This document shows positions 9,759 through 18,360 of a stretch of DNA of 64,000 nucleotides, piece by piece. Below the pieces are notes generated by a model. The model was not told where the DNA came from. It was given only the letters and a program-made list of their open reading frames with translations, and did no database searches. Numbering within the stretch: the stretch's first letter is position 1; every line of letters starts with the position of its first letter. Position numbers and translations under genes: made by a program. This stretch comes from Novosphingobium sp. (GTDB taxonomy: Bacteria; Pseudomonadota; Alphaproteobacteria; Sphingomonadales; Sphingomonadaceae), in contig JAGHZR010000008.1 in NCBI GenBank assembly GCA_017745295.1, positions 128,477 to 192,476 of the forward strand, written 5' to 3'.

Positions 9759-11411
9759 ATGCCCAAGTTCCTTCTCGCCTCCGCGCTGCTCGCCGCGACC
9801 GGTCTCGTTTCCGTTCCGGCGCTTGCTGCCGAACCGGCCTACGACCTCGCCGCGCAGAAGGCGAAGCTGGCGACGATCCCGATGGAGGTGGACACGAAGT
9901 TCCTCTCGGCCGAGGAGCGGGACGTGGTGAATCTGCTCATCAAGGCGTCCGACCTGATGAGCGAGGTCTATCTGCGCCAGCGCTACGCCGAGAACCCGCA
10001 AGTGCGCCGCGCGGTCTCGATGAACCGCCGCGCCGACCGCGATCTGCTGGTCGAGATGTTCGACCGCAATTTCGGACCGTGGGACGAGCTGGCCGACCTC
10101 CATCCGTTCTGGGGCACCACGGCGATGCCGGAAGGTGCCGGGTTCTATCCCAAGGACCTGACGCGCGCCGATTTCGAGGCTTACCTTGCTGCGCACCCGG
10201 AGCAGAAGTCAGCGCTGACCAGCCCTTACACGGTCGTTCGTCGGGACGGTGCGAAGCTGGTCGCGGTGCCTTATTCGGTCGCCTACAAGGAGTGGCTGGA
10301 ACCGGCGGCGAAGCTGCTCGACCAGGCGGCGGCGCGGACGACGAACGCCAGTCTGAAGAAATTCCTTTCGCTGCGCGCCAAGGCTTTCCGCACGGACGAC
10401 TACTACGAGAGCGAACTGGCCTGGATGGACCTCAAGGACACGCCGATCGAAGTCGCGATCGGGCCTTACGAAGTCTATACCGACCGACTGATGGGCGCGA
10501 AGACCTCGTTCGAGAGCTTCGTGACGCTGAAGGACCCGGTGGAATCGGCTTCGCTCGCCAAGTACAAGAACTACTTGCGCGATATGGAAGCGAACCTGCC
10601 GATCGCGGAAGAGTACAAGAACTTCCAGCGCGGTTTCGAAAGCCCGATCGCCGTGGCAGAGCAGATTCGCGGCGGCGGCGACAATGTGCCGGGGCCGCAG
10701 ACGGTGGCCTTCAACCTCCCCAACGACGAGCGCGTGCGCGAGGCCAAGGGCGCGAAGAAGGTGATCCTTTCGAACGTGCTCGGCGCCAAGTTCGAGCGTA
10801 TCCTGAAGCCGATGGGCGCGCTGGTGCTGGTACCGCCGCAGGCGGCGCAGGTCGATCGCAAGTACATGCAGCTGGAGACCTTGTTCCACGAGCTTTCGCA
10901 TAGCCTCGGGCCGGGCACGATCGTCGTGAACGGCCAGACGACCACGGTGGACAAGGCGCTCAAGGAGCAGAACTCGGCGATCGAGGAAGCCAAGGCCGAT
11001 GTCGCGGGCGTCTGGGATATCCTGCTTATGATGCAGAAGGGCGAGATCCCGGTTGCCGAGCGTCCGCAGCTGTTCGCCACTTATGTGGCGGGGATTTTCC
11101 GCGCGGTGCGGTTCGGCGCAGTCGAGGCCCACGGCAAGGGCGCGGCGCTTCAGTACGGCTATCTGCGGGCGAAGGGCGCCTTCACGTACGACGCGGCGAC
11201 GAAGCGCTACACTTACGACGACGCGAAAATGGAAGCGGGTCTGCGCGACCTGCTGCACGACATGCTGATGCTTCAGGCCAAGGGCGACTACGAGGGAACC
11301 AAGGCCTTCATGGCGCGCTGGGCGAAGCTCGATCCCGAAGCGGAAGGGGTGATTGCCAGCATGGCCGACCTGCCCGTGGATATCCGCCCGGTCTATCCCG
11401 AGGGAATCTGA
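9759..11411 (+). CDS. Secreted M49-like zinc peptidase (dipeptidyl-peptidase III related)
   Basis: Predicted exported metallopeptidase (550 aa). A signal peptide (MPKFLLASALLAATG... ending ALAA) precedes the mature chain. The zinc site is H377-E-L-S-H381 in 'LFHELSHSLGPG' with third ligand E409/E410 in 'SAIEEAKADVAGVWD', the arrangement of M49-related bacterial proteins. Classical DPP III has HELLGH with one extra residue, so this is the variant HExxH subgroup, often annotated as Zn-dependent hydrolase or DPP III-family protein. Substrate is unknown. The ATG at 9759 gives the signal peptide; the longer in-frame start at 9720 does not. Confidence 0.8.
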   Translation: MPKFLLASALLAATGLVSVPALAAEPAYDLAAQKAKLATIPMEVDTKFLSAEERDVVNLLIKASDLMSEVYLRQRYAENPQVRRAVSMNRRADRDLLVEMFDRNFGPWDELADLHPFWGTTAMPEGAGFYPKDLTRADFEAYLAAHPEQKSALTSPYTVVRRDGAKLVAVPYSVAYKEWLEPAAKLLDQAAARTTNASLKKFLSLRAKAFRTDDYYESELAWMDLKDTPIEVAIGPYEVYTDRLMGAKTSFESFVTLKDPVESASLAKYKNYLRDMEANLPIAEEYKNFQRGFESPIAVAEQIRGGGDNVPGPQTVAFNLPNDERVREAKGAKKVILSNVLGAKFERILKPMGALVLVPPQAAQVDRKYMQLETLFHELSHSLGPGTIVVNGQTTTVDKALKEQNSAIEEAKADVAGVWDILLMMQKGEIPVAERPQLFATYVAGIFRAVRFGAVEAHGKGAALQYGYLRAKGAFTYDAATKRYTYDDAKMEAGLRDLLHDMLMLQAKGDYEGTKAFMARWAKLDPEAEGVIASMADLPVDIRPVYPEGI

Positions 11412-11437
11412 GCGCTCCTGCTTCCGCCCCTGAAGCA

Positions 11438-11470
11438 CCCCGTCATCCCCGCGAAGGCGGGGGCGACGGG
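11438..11470. repeat. Single-arm palindromic repeat, family R4
   Basis: GTCATCCCCGCGAAGGCGG and the following GGGCGACGGG form one self-complementary unit (CCCCGC-GAAG-GCGGGG) downstream of the peptidase gene. The same core makes up the arms of the larger elements at 16145, 35484, 40961 and 46651. Confidence 0.75.
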
Positions 11471-11514
11471 ATAGGGTTGGTCAGTCGATCAATCAGCCCG
11501 CGACCTCATGCCCC

Positions 11515-12492
11515 TCAGGGGCGCATCACCACATGGCCGAAAGGCAGGCCGCGAAGGATGAAGTCATAGGCCTCGGCGGCTTCGCAGAGCGCGAATTCGT
11601 GCTCAATGGGAAGCTGGATCGTGCCGTGCCCCACCTGATCGAGCAGGCGCGCGACCTCGGCGTGGATCTGGCGGTCGCGCATCGGTCCGGCGGGGGCGAT
11701 GGTGAAGCGCGAGATGGCCGGGGCATCGGCGCCTTCCCGGCCGTACGCGGGGGGCACTATCGCGCCCGCTACCGAAATCGAGGCGTAGCGCCCGCCGGGG
11801 ATCACCAGGCGGACGAGTTCGGAGAAGCGTTCTCCGGCGCTGATGTCCAAAACGAAATCCACGCCGCGGCCCTCGGTCAGTTGCAGGCACCCGGCGAGCA
11901 CGTCGTCCTTGTTGTGCGCGTAGAGGTGGTGCAGGCCGAGCCGGGAAAGCCGGGGGTGCCGCGAGGAATCACGGGTTACGCCGATGACGATGGCCCCGGC
12001 CTGCCGCGCCAGTTGCGCGGCGACGATGCCGAGGCTGCTGGTGGCGTGGTTGATGAGCACGGTCTCTCCGGCCCGCAGGTTGCCGCGCGTGAACAGCGTG
12101 CCGTAGGCCGCCGCGAGCGTATAGGGCGCGGCGGTGCCGACGCGGGAATCGAACCCTTCCGGCAGCAGCCATGTCGAGGCTTCGGGGGCGGCGAAAAACT
12201 CGGCGTGGCTGCCGCAGCCGTTGTAGGCGACCACGCGGTCCCCGGGACGGAACTGCGTGACCTCGGATCCCACCGCAACGACGGTGCCGCTCGCCTGGCA
12301 GCCGACCACGCCGCAAGGCGGAACTTCGGCCATTCCGGTGCGATAGAGCGCCAGCTTCACGAGATCGATGGCCTCGATCGAAACCAGGTCCACGCGGATC
12401 AGGACCATGTCCGCGCCCGGTTCCGGTTCGGGCGCTTCGCCGAACGTCAGCACGGAGCGTTCTCCGAAGCCGGAGCAAAATACAGCCTGCAA
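11515..12492 (-). CDS. Zinc-type alcohol dehydrogenase / quinone oxidoreductase-like MDR protein
   Basis: Medium-chain dehydrogenase/reductase (325 aa). The N-terminal GroES-like domain contains 'GVVGCQASGTVVAVGSEV' and 'FRPGDRVVAYNGCGSHAEF'. The Rossmann domain contains 'GETVLINHATSSLGIVAAQL', which matches the AxxGGVG-type NADPH loop of quinone reductases, and 'GRGVDFVLDISAG'. No structural-zinc cysteine cluster is seen, so it probably belongs to the zinc-independent quinone reductase branch. Substrate is not predictable. It stands alone, with short gaps on both sides. Confidence 0.85.
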   Translation of the reverse strand: MQAVFCSGFGERSVLTFGEAPEPEPGADMVLIRVDLVSIEAIDLVKLALYRTGMAEVPPCGVVGCQASGTVVAVGSEVTQFRPGDRVVAYNGCGSHAEFFAAPEASTWLLPEGFDSRVGTAAPYTLAAAYGTLFTRGNLRAGETVLINHATSSLGIVAAQLARQAGAIVIGVTRDSSRHPRLSRLGLHHLYAHNKDDVLAGCLQLTEGRGVDFVLDISAGERFSELVRLVIPGGRYASISVAGAIVPPAYGREGADAPAISRFTIAPAGPMRDRQIHAEVARLLDQVGHGTIQLPIEHEFALCEAAEAYDFILRGLPFGHVVMRP

Positions 12493-12601
12493 GCGATCCC
12501 TACCGTCTTCAGTTCACATACGAATATTAGACAACTCTGTATGAATCGTTTCTGGATAAATCGTTTGCACGTCAAGCCTGTCGCATCCCTGCTGCGTCCC
12601 G

Positions 12602-14113
12602 TTACGGAGCATGCTTCTTGATGGCGGGGCGCAGGACGATGGAGGCGGTGCCCTCGGCCGTAACCGGCAGGTAGAGGCCCTGGCCGCTCGCCTGGATACG
12701 GCCGGTATTGGCCCGGCGAACTTCGGCGCGGATCAGGAAGGCGCCTTCGCGCTTGTCGTCGATGGCGCGGGCGATCTTGCCGAGCAGGTCCTGATAGTCG
12801 TTCTCGAAATTCTGTCCGAGCGCGCCGGCGAGCGTCCCGGCCAGACCCGGCGTGTTGGCGAAACCGATCAGCAGATCGCCGCCCACCGCATCGGTGGTGC
12901 CGCTCACGTGGAAGTCCGCGAAATCGACCTTGCGGGAGTTCTCGGCATTCACCGGCATCGCGGTCATCCAGACCGTGCCGTGTGCGGGCTTGATCCGCCC
13001 GGCCTTGTCGCGGGCGGTGAAGGTCACGCCCACGGCGATGCGCCTGCCGGTGGTGCCGTAGATCGTCGCCTTCTCGAAATCGGCCATGATCGGCCCGAAG
13101 TGGGGGACTTCGAAGGGCCGCTGCGCCCGCTTGCGCAAGGCGCGCATCAGCACCGGCTCCAGCTGGCGATAATCGGCGATCACGGGGATGAAGAAGGTCA
13201 GCCTGCCCGCTTCCTGTTCGAGCGGCTGCACCGGCGGCAGCGGCTTTACCTTGGGATCGGCAGGCCGCTCGCCGATGAAGGTTTCCGTCACCGCCTTCAG
13301 GCCGAGGCGCAGCAGCAGGCGATTGTCCTGCAGCTCGTAGCCGCCGTACTGGAGTTCCTCGGGCGTCACCCGCATCCAGACCGGCGGGTTCCTTTCGTTG
13401 AGTTCGAGCGCGGTGAAGGCCGAGGCCCAGGCCTTCTCGATCTGCGGGCGCAGTTCCAGCCGGGCGAGGTGGCCGGGCAGGGTGCGCTCGAGCCGGGCGA
13501 TCACCGGCTTCAGCTTCTCGTCGGCCTTGTCGGTGAAATCGATGCGCTGGCCGAGGAAGTCGAGATGCGGCGTGTTCGTCCAGTCGTAGCGGATGTCCAC
13601 GGTGCCGCGCGGCGTCCAGTCGCTGCCGAGCGTCAGGCGGATCGTGGCCTGTGCATCGGCATCGGCGGTGGCGGTCTCGCGCTTGAGCACACCGCCGATG
13701 TCTTCGGCCCGGAGCACGGCGTGGAGCGACATGGTCAGCACGATGTCGCGGCCCTTGCCGTGGAAGCGCAAGGCCCCGCGCGTCACTTCGCCGACGACGC
13801 GGCATTTCAGCGTCGGGGTCTTGAGCTTGACGAAGGCGACCTTCACCTTCTTCGAGGCGACGCAGGTGGTCTCGGGCCGGTCGATCGACCAGAGCTTGCG
13901 GGGAATTTCCTGTTCCAGCGCAGCGGCCAGCCCGCTGACGTCGGCGTGGAGCGGCACCGTTATCAGCGAGGCGCGCGGCTCCACGGCGATGGTGTCGGTG
14001 GCGCGCGGGGGTGGCTCATGGTCGGCATGGCGCTTGCAGCCTGAAACCGAGAAGGCGAGGCAGAGTGCGATCCCTCCCGCCGTCATAGTTTCCCGGACGC
14101 CTCGTGTCGTCAT
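12602..14113 (-). CDS. DUF4403-family lipoprotein
   Basis: Predicted outer-membrane or periplasmic lipoprotein (503 aa) resembling the DUF4403 family, function unknown. The signal peptide ends in VSGC with Cys26. The mature chain shows family-like blocks 'TIRLTLGSDWTPRGTVDIRY', 'LNERNPPVWMRVTPEEL' and 'TFFIPVIADYRQLEPVL', with duplicated beta-rich lipid-binding-like halves. The start is ATG at 14113; an ATG nine codons in would shorten the signal peptide. No partner gene is obvious. Confidence 0.75.
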   Translation of the reverse strand: MTTRGVRETMTAGGIALCLAFSVSGCKRHADHEPPPRATDTIAVEPRASLITVPLHADVSGLAAALEQEIPRKLWSIDRPETTCVASKKVKVAFVKLKTPTLKCRVVGEVTRGALRFHGKGRDIVLTMSLHAVLRAEDIGGVLKRETATADADAQATIRLTLGSDWTPRGTVDIRYDWTNTPHLDFLGQRIDFTDKADEKLKPVIARLERTLPGHLARLELRPQIEKAWASAFTALELNERNPPVWMRVTPEELQYGGYELQDNRLLLRLGLKAVTETFIGERPADPKVKPLPPVQPLEQEAGRLTFFIPVIADYRQLEPVLMRALRKRAQRPFEVPHFGPIMADFEKATIYGTTGRRIAVGVTFTARDKAGRIKPAHGTVWMTAMPVNAENSRKVDFADFHVSGTTDAVGGDLLIGFANTPGLAGTLAGALGQNFENDYQDLLGKIARAIDDKREGAFLIRAEVRRANTGRIQASGQGLYLPVTAEGTASIVLRPAIKKHAP

Positions 14114-14185
14114 GCCCTGAATGCCCCGGATATGGCCCCTGAATTAGGCACAATACCCGAGACATGCGCCGGTTCCCAGCCCGCG

Positions 14186-14941
14186 TTACGGCGTGAAGCG
14201 CAAGTAAGCCGCTAGGCGCGTGCCAGTGTCGCGGTCCACATAGCGACCGGGTGCAAGATCGTCGCCGATCGTGGTGCCGGTGAAGCGCAGGCCCAGCGCG
14301 AGGCGGTCCATCTGGTGCTCCACGCCGAGGTAATAGTCCCAGTAGCTGCCGTCCGGCCGCAGGCGCCCCACGCGCTCGGCGGCGAGCGCGGTGTCGCGGG
14401 TGGAGCCAGTGCTGTAGCCGCCGCCGCCGTAGAGGGTCAGTGCGGTGCCGGGGATGCCCACGGTGGCATTGCCCTCCAGATAGAGGTCGCTGCCGCCGAT
14501 CGCCTTCTGCGACGGGGCGAAGCTGGCGCCGAACGAGAGCTGGGCCGGGCCGATGGCATAGGCGAGCGTCGAGTTCAGCTCGCCATAGCTCAGGCCCGAG
14601 CCGCCGACGAAGACATGCCCGGTCGCGCCCGCCGAGAGCGTCCAGCCGCCGGCGGACAGCAGCGAGACTTCGGGCGCGACCGAAAGACCGAGGTCGGCGC
14701 CGCCGTGCCGGGGGCTACTCCGCAGGCTGGCGGCGCCGAGATCGACCGAGACGCTCTGCGACACGGGCAGGGTGGCATCGAGCGAAAGGGCTGGCTTGCC
14801 GTCCGACCAGCTCAGCCCGCGCTTGCGCAAGTCGGTGGTCGCCTCGACGGAAACGCTGGGCGAGGCGGACTGCGCGAGGACGGTCGTCGGCGCGGCGAAA
14901 GCGGCGGCCGAGAGGGCCGCCGGAATCAGGAAACGGTTCAT
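14186..14941 (-). CDS. TorF-like putative porin / exported beta-rich protein
   Basis: Exported protein (251 aa) with a clear signal peptide (MNRFLIPAALSAAAFAAP... cleaved near VLAQS). The mature chain alternates polar and hydrophobic residues as in an outer-membrane barrel. Blocks such as 'VEATTDLRKRGLSWSDGKPA', 'NSTLAYAIGPAQLSFGASF' and 'SYWDYYLGVEHQMDRLALG' resemble the TorF (Gcw_chp) putative porin family. The end is 'RFTP' rather than the usual terminal aromatic. Family assignment is from motif memory only. Confidence 0.6.
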   Translation of the reverse strand: MNRFLIPAALSAAAFAAPTTVLAQSASPSVSVEATTDLRKRGLSWSDGKPALSLDATLPVSQSVSVDLGAASLRSSPRHGGADLGLSVAPEVSLLSAGGWTLSAGATGHVFVGGSGLSYGELNSTLAYAIGPAQLSFGASFAPSQKAIGGSDLYLEGNATVGIPGTALTLYGGGGYSTGSTRDTALAAERVGRLRPDGSYWDYYLGVEHQMDRLALGLRFTGTTIGDDLAPGRYVDRDTGTRLAAYLRFTP

Positions 14942-14962
14942 GCTCAGGCCTGTAGCCTGTTT

Positions 14963-15397
14963 TCAGTTCACCGCGAAATCGCGAGCGGCATCGATAGCGG
15001 CCAGAGTGTCGTGGTGGTCGGCCGAGGCGAGCTGGCGGACATGGGCATCGATGGCGTCGGAGCGGGCGGCGACCAGCTTGGCGCCGTCGTCGCTGCCCTT
15101 GCGGCAGTCGCCGGGGTGGTTCTGGGTGAAGCTGCGGGTGCCGGGCAGGCGCGAGGCGATCGCGCGGCCGCCGCTCGCGGGCTGGATGCGGCGCTCCACG
15201 CTGACTTCGGCGCTGACGATGCAGCGGCGCGTGCTCGGCCGCGTTCCCGGCGACATGCCGATGGCCTTGGCGCGGGTCTCGACATGGGTGACGTATTCCA
15301 CCGCATAGCTGGCACCGCGATGGTCGATCTGGACGCTGTGGGCCGGAGTGGGGGCGGTTGCGGCGAGTGCGGCGGCGGTCAGGGCAAGGAGGCTCAC
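14963..15397 (-). CDS. Exported protein of unknown function
   Basis: 144-aa protein starting with GTG at 15397, preceded by GAGG. A short signal sequence (MSLLALTAAALAATAPTPAHS) precedes a mature part with two cysteines (in 'TRRCIVSAEV' and 'HPGDCRKGSDD') that may form a disulfide. I recognise no family. It lies 21 bases upstream of the porin-like gene on the same strand, so the two may form a transcript. Confidence 0.6.
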   Translation of the reverse strand: MSLLALTAAALAATAPTPAHSVQIDHRGASYAVEYVTHVETRAKAIGMSPGTRPSTRRCIVSAEVSVERRIQPASGGRAIASRLPGTRSFTQNHPGDCRKGSDDGAKLVAARSDAIDAHVRQLASADHHDTLAAIDAARDFAVN

Positions 15398-15521
15398 GTC
15401 TTACATCCTCTCGTTGTGCCTAAAAACAAGGCATCTTCTGCTCAATTGTTGTGCACGAGAGGTAGCAGGCGGACGTGTCCGGTTTGTTTCCGGACGTTGA
15501 ATTTGCCTGTCTTGGGACTGT

Positions 15522-15947
15522 TCAGTCGGTTGCGAAGAGCTGGCCGAGATCGGCGAAGGCCTTCATCTCGATGGCGTTTCCGGAAGGGTCGCGGAAGAAC
15601 ATCGTCGCCTGCTCGCCCGCCTGTCCGGCGAAGCGGATATAGGGTTCGATGCCGAATTGCGTTCCTGCCGCGCGCAGCCTTACGGCCAGCGCCTGCCAGT
15701 CTTCCATGGCCAGCACGATCCCGAAATGCGGCACCGGCACGCCGTGGCCGTCGACCGGATTGGCCCCGGCATCCCCGCGCGCCATGCCGGGAACGTGATG
15801 GGCGACGATCTGGTGGCCGTAAAAGTCGAAGTCCACCCACGCAGCACTGCTGCGCCCCTCGCGGCACCCCATGACCCCGCCCCAGAACGCCCGCGCGGAA
15901 TCGAGATCGTGGACGGGGAAGGCGAGGTGGAACGGGCGAAGGGTCAT
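15522..15947 (-). CDS. VOC-family (glyoxalase/bleomycin-resistance fold) protein
   Basis: 141-aa vicinal-oxygen-chelate protein. Two beta-alpha-beta-beta-beta units are visible: '[20 protein letters not shown]' followed by '[15 protein letters not shown]', and '[20 protein letters not shown]' followed by '[16 protein letters not shown]'. Candidate metal ligands are His in 'FHLAF', His in 'PHFG' and Glu in 'IEMK'. The ATG at 15947 begins the fold; the 15 extra codons upstream carry no family sequence. Substrate is unknown. Confidence 0.85.
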   Translation of the reverse strand: MTLRPFHLAFPVHDLDSARAFWGGVMGCREGRSSAAWVDFDFYGHQIVAHHVPGMARGDAGANPVDGHGVPVPHFGIVLAMEDWQALAVRLRAAGTQFGIEPYIRFAGQAGEQATMFFRDPSGNAIEMKAFADLGQLFATD

Positions 15948-15996
15948 GTTGGTGGAATAGCGGGGATGGCGAGGGGTGGCCATGGATATCACCCGT

Positions 15997-16132
15997 CCGT
16001 CATCCTGAACTTGTTTCAGGATCCATCATTCCATTGGCGCCGGAGCGTCGAGAAGTAAGCTGAGATTCCGGTTTGTCGATCGAGGTGCAGAGCGGTCGGC
16101 ATGATAGATCCTGAAACAAGTTCAGGATGACG
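15997..16132. repeat. Dispersed inverted repeat, family R3
   Basis: The 33-base arm at 15997-16029 (core CATCCTGAACTTGTTTCAGG) is nearly perfectly inverted at 16100-16132 (core CCTGAAACAAGTTCAGGATG), around a 70-base centre. No second copy is seen in the window. Confidence 0.85.
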
Positions 16133-16144
16133 GAGGGAATTACG

Positions 16145-16267
16145 GGAAAGTTGCCCGTGCACCGCCACCTCATGTCTCGTCGCCCCCGCGAAGGCGATCT
16201 GGAGGCACGACTTCACGCCTGAAGAAAAAGCGTCGTCCCCGCCTACGCGGGGACGACGACTTTGGGA
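16145..16267. repeat. R4 composite inverted repeat (copy A)
   Basis: Palindromic ends (GTCGCCCCCGCGAAGGCG and GCCTACGCGGGGACGACG) flank the centre 'ATCTGGAGGCACGACTTCAC'. The same layout with the same centre and outer flank (GGAAAGTTGCCC, CATGTCTCGTCG) recurs at 40961-41095. Its right end stops three bases from the stop codon of the next gene. Confidence 0.85.
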
Positions 16268-16269
16268 GG

Positions 16270-16647
16270 TTAGACGACCGTCTGGTTTCTGCTGTTCCAC
16301 GTCCATAGGCGGACAATTAGAAAGCAAAGAGATAAAGCGAGAGCGATGGCCGTCCCAACAATCGCCCACGTTGGACCGTTCGGAACCTTGTGCTCTGTCC
16401 AAAGAAACAGGTGAGAGGACATGACCACTGCCAAAGTGGGAAGCGTCATCCCCGAGAACCACGAAAGAAATCCAGCTTTCTCCAGAATGTAGATCGCGCA
16501 TACGGGAATGACCGCTGCGAAGTGCATCGGGTTGCTCAATTCGTTGGCGAAATGGCCGACAATCCAGATCGATGAAGCCCAGATAAGCAAAAGCCCCGTC
16601 AATCGAAGTCTTTTTCCATATTGTTGGGTAAGCACACGCTCAAACAT
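16270..16647 (-). CDS. Small integral membrane protein of unknown function
   Basis: 125-aa protein with four predicted membrane helices ('LTGLLLIWASSIWIVGHF', 'FAAVIPVCAIYILEKAGF', 'LPTLAVVMSSHLFLW', 'AIVGTAIALALSLCFLIV'). The ATG at 16647 gives a compact N-terminus (MFERVLTQQYGKRLRL); longer frames run into the lpdA terminator. Base composition is visibly more AT-rich than neighbouring genes. No family recognised. It abuts an R4 repeat on its 3' side, which suggests an acquired gene. Confidence 0.6.
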   Translation of the reverse strand: MFERVLTQQYGKRLRLTGLLLIWASSIWIVGHFANELSNPMHFAAVIPVCAIYILEKAGFLSWFSGMTLPTLAVVMSSHLFLWTEHKVPNGPTWAIVGTAIALALSLCFLIVRLWTWNSRNQTVV

Positions 16648-16740
16648 GCCCGACTTGATGGCAGCTTCCGGGCAAAGCTGCAACTTAGCCTTATGTCCGC
16701 AACGGGGCGAGAGTGGACATCCTCGTAAACCATCAAAAAC

Positions 16741-16780
16741 GAAAAGACCGGCGATGCCTACGCATCGCCGGTCTTTTCTT
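16741..16780 (-). terminator. Rho-independent terminator of lpdA (bidirectional)
   Basis: AAAAGACCGGCGATG, loop CCTACG, CATCGCCGGTCTTTT: a 15-bp stem with A-run and T-run on its two sides, 22 bases beyond the lpdA stop codon on the minus strand. Confidence 0.9.
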
Positions 16781-16802
16781 AAGCCTCGAAAGAGGCCGCC
16801 GA

Positions 16803-18203
16803 TCAGATGTGGATCGGCTTGCCCAGAACGGCCATGGCCGCTTCCTTGATCGCTTCCGAGTGGGTCGGGTGCGCGTGGCAGGTGTAGGCGATATCTTCCG
16901 AGGTCGCGCCGAATTCCATGGCCTGCGCGGCCTGGCCGATCATCGTGCCCGCCACCGAGGCGATGCACCACACGCCGAGGACGCGGTCGGTCTCGGCATC
17001 GGCGATCACCTTCACGAAGCCGTCGGGCTCGTGGTTGGTCTTGGCGCGCGAGTTGGCCAGCATCGGGAACTTGCCGACCTTGATCGCACCGCGTTCCTTG
17101 GCGGCTTCCTCGGTGAGGCCGACGCCTGCGAATTCCGGCTGGGTATAGACCACGCCCGGAATCACGTCATGGTTCACGATGCCGGTGAGGCCCGCGATGT
17201 TCTCGGCGACGGCGATGCCTTCGTCCTCGGCCTTGTGGGCGAGCATCGGGCCGGGGATCACGTCGCCGATGGCCCAGACGCCGTCCACCTTGGTGGCGAA
17301 GTCGTGGTCGGTCTCGATCTGCGCGCGGGCGTTCAGTTCGAGGCCGATGTTGCCGAGGCCGAGGCCTTCGGTGTTGGGACGGCGGCCGATCGATACCAGC
17401 ACGACGTCGGCTTCGATGACTTCCGCATCGCCGCCCTTGGCGGGCTCGACCGTGACCTTGGCGGTCTTGCCTTCCACGGTCACTCCAGTGACCTTGGTGC
17501 CGAGCTTCAGGGTCATGCCCTGCTTCTTGAAGATCTTGCCGGCTTCACGGCGCACTTCGCCGTCCATGCCCGGCAGGAGCTGGTCGAGGAATTCGACGAC
17601 GGTGACTTCCGCGCCGAGACGGCGCCAGACCGAACCGAGTTCCAGACCGATCACGCCGCCGCCGATGACGACCATCTTCTTGGGAACGGCCTTCAGTTCC
17701 AGCGCGCCGGTCGAATCCACGACCACGCCGCCCGCATTGTCGATCTCGACGCCCGGAAGCGGAGTGACCGAGGAGCCGGTGGCGATCACGATGTTCTTGG
17801 CGGTCACGGTCTTGCCGGCCACGTCGACGCTGTGCGCGTCCTTGAACTGGGCATAGCCCTTCAGCCAGTCGATCTTGTTCTTCTTGAACAGGAATTCGAT
17901 GCCGCCGGTCAGGCCCTTCACCGCGTCGAGGCGCTGGCCCTGCATGGTGTCGAGGTCCAGCTCGGGGGTGACCTTGATGCCCATCTTGGCCATCGAGCCG
18001 CCTTCCTTCGCCGCTTCGAAGTATTCCGAAGCGTGGAGCAGGGCCTTCGAGGGGATGCAGCCGACGTTGAGGCAGGTGCCGCCCAGCGTCTCGCGGCCTT
18101 CGGCGCAGGCGGTCTTCAGACCGAGCTGCGCGGCGCGGATCGCTGCGACATAACCGCCGGGGCCGGCACCGATGACAAGGACGTCGTAATCGTAATCAGC
18201 CAT
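16803..18203 (-). CDS. lpdA: Dihydrolipoyl dehydrogenase (E3)
   Basis: FAD flavoprotein disulfide reductase (466 aa) that reoxidises dihydrolipoamide in 2-oxo-acid dehydrogenase complexes. The N-terminal FAD site is 'VLVIGAGPGGYVAAIRAAQ', the redox disulfide is C44-LNVG-C49, the NAD site is 'MVVIGGGVIGLELGSVWRRL', and the C-terminal catalytic His-Glu pair is in 'HAHPTHSEAIKEA'. Length is standard. It is the last gene of the mdh-sucD-sucA-sucB-lpdA block, separated from sucB by an R2 repeat, and is therefore the E3 of 2-oxoglutarate dehydrogenase. Confidence 0.98.
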   Translation of the reverse strand: MADYDYDVLVIGAGPGGYVAAIRAAQLGLKTACAEGRETLGGTCLNVGCIPSKALLHASEYFEAAKEGGSMAKMGIKVTPELDLDTMQGQRLDAVKGLTGGIEFLFKKNKIDWLKGYAQFKDAHSVDVAGKTVTAKNIVIATGSSVTPLPGVEIDNAGGVVVDSTGALELKAVPKKMVVIGGGVIGLELGSVWRRLGAEVTVVEFLDQLLPGMDGEVRREAGKIFKKQGMTLKLGTKVTGVTVEGKTAKVTVEPAKGGDAEVIEADVVLVSIGRRPNTEGLGLGNIGLELNARAQIETDHDFATKVDGVWAIGDVIPGPMLAHKAEDEGIAVAENIAGLTGIVNHDVIPGVVYTQPEFAGVGLTEEAAKERGAIKVGKFPMLANSRAKTNHEPDGFVKVIADAETDRVLGVWCIASVAGTMIGQAAQAMEFGATSEDIAYTCHAHPTHSEAIKEAAMAVLGKPIHI

Positions 18204-18230
18204 TGTTTAGGCCTCCGTCGCGCTAAGGGG

Positions 18231-18304
18231 CTTCGACAAGCTCAGCCTGAGCGGGAATTGGTATTCAAGTCAATCGCACCCGCGCACCCTGAGCCTGTCG
18301 AAGG
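18231..18304. repeat. R2 inverted repeat (copy 2) between sucB and lpdA
   Basis: CTTCGACAAGCTCAGCCTGA at 18231 and the diverged inverted arm CCCTGAGCCTGTCGAAGG near 18287-18304 lie inside the presumed sucB-lpdA transcript, where the hairpin could affect message stability. Confidence 0.8.
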
Positions 18305-18360
18305 GTGTTTGGGCTTGCCGCTCCGCCTGCCGAAATGGCGGGCGGAGCGGCGAGGCAACC

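Noticed and set aside
16648..16971. N-terminal extension of the small membrane gene at 16270
   Set aside because: The longer frame crosses the lpdA terminator and the lpdA 3' end, and the added residues lack protein-like character.
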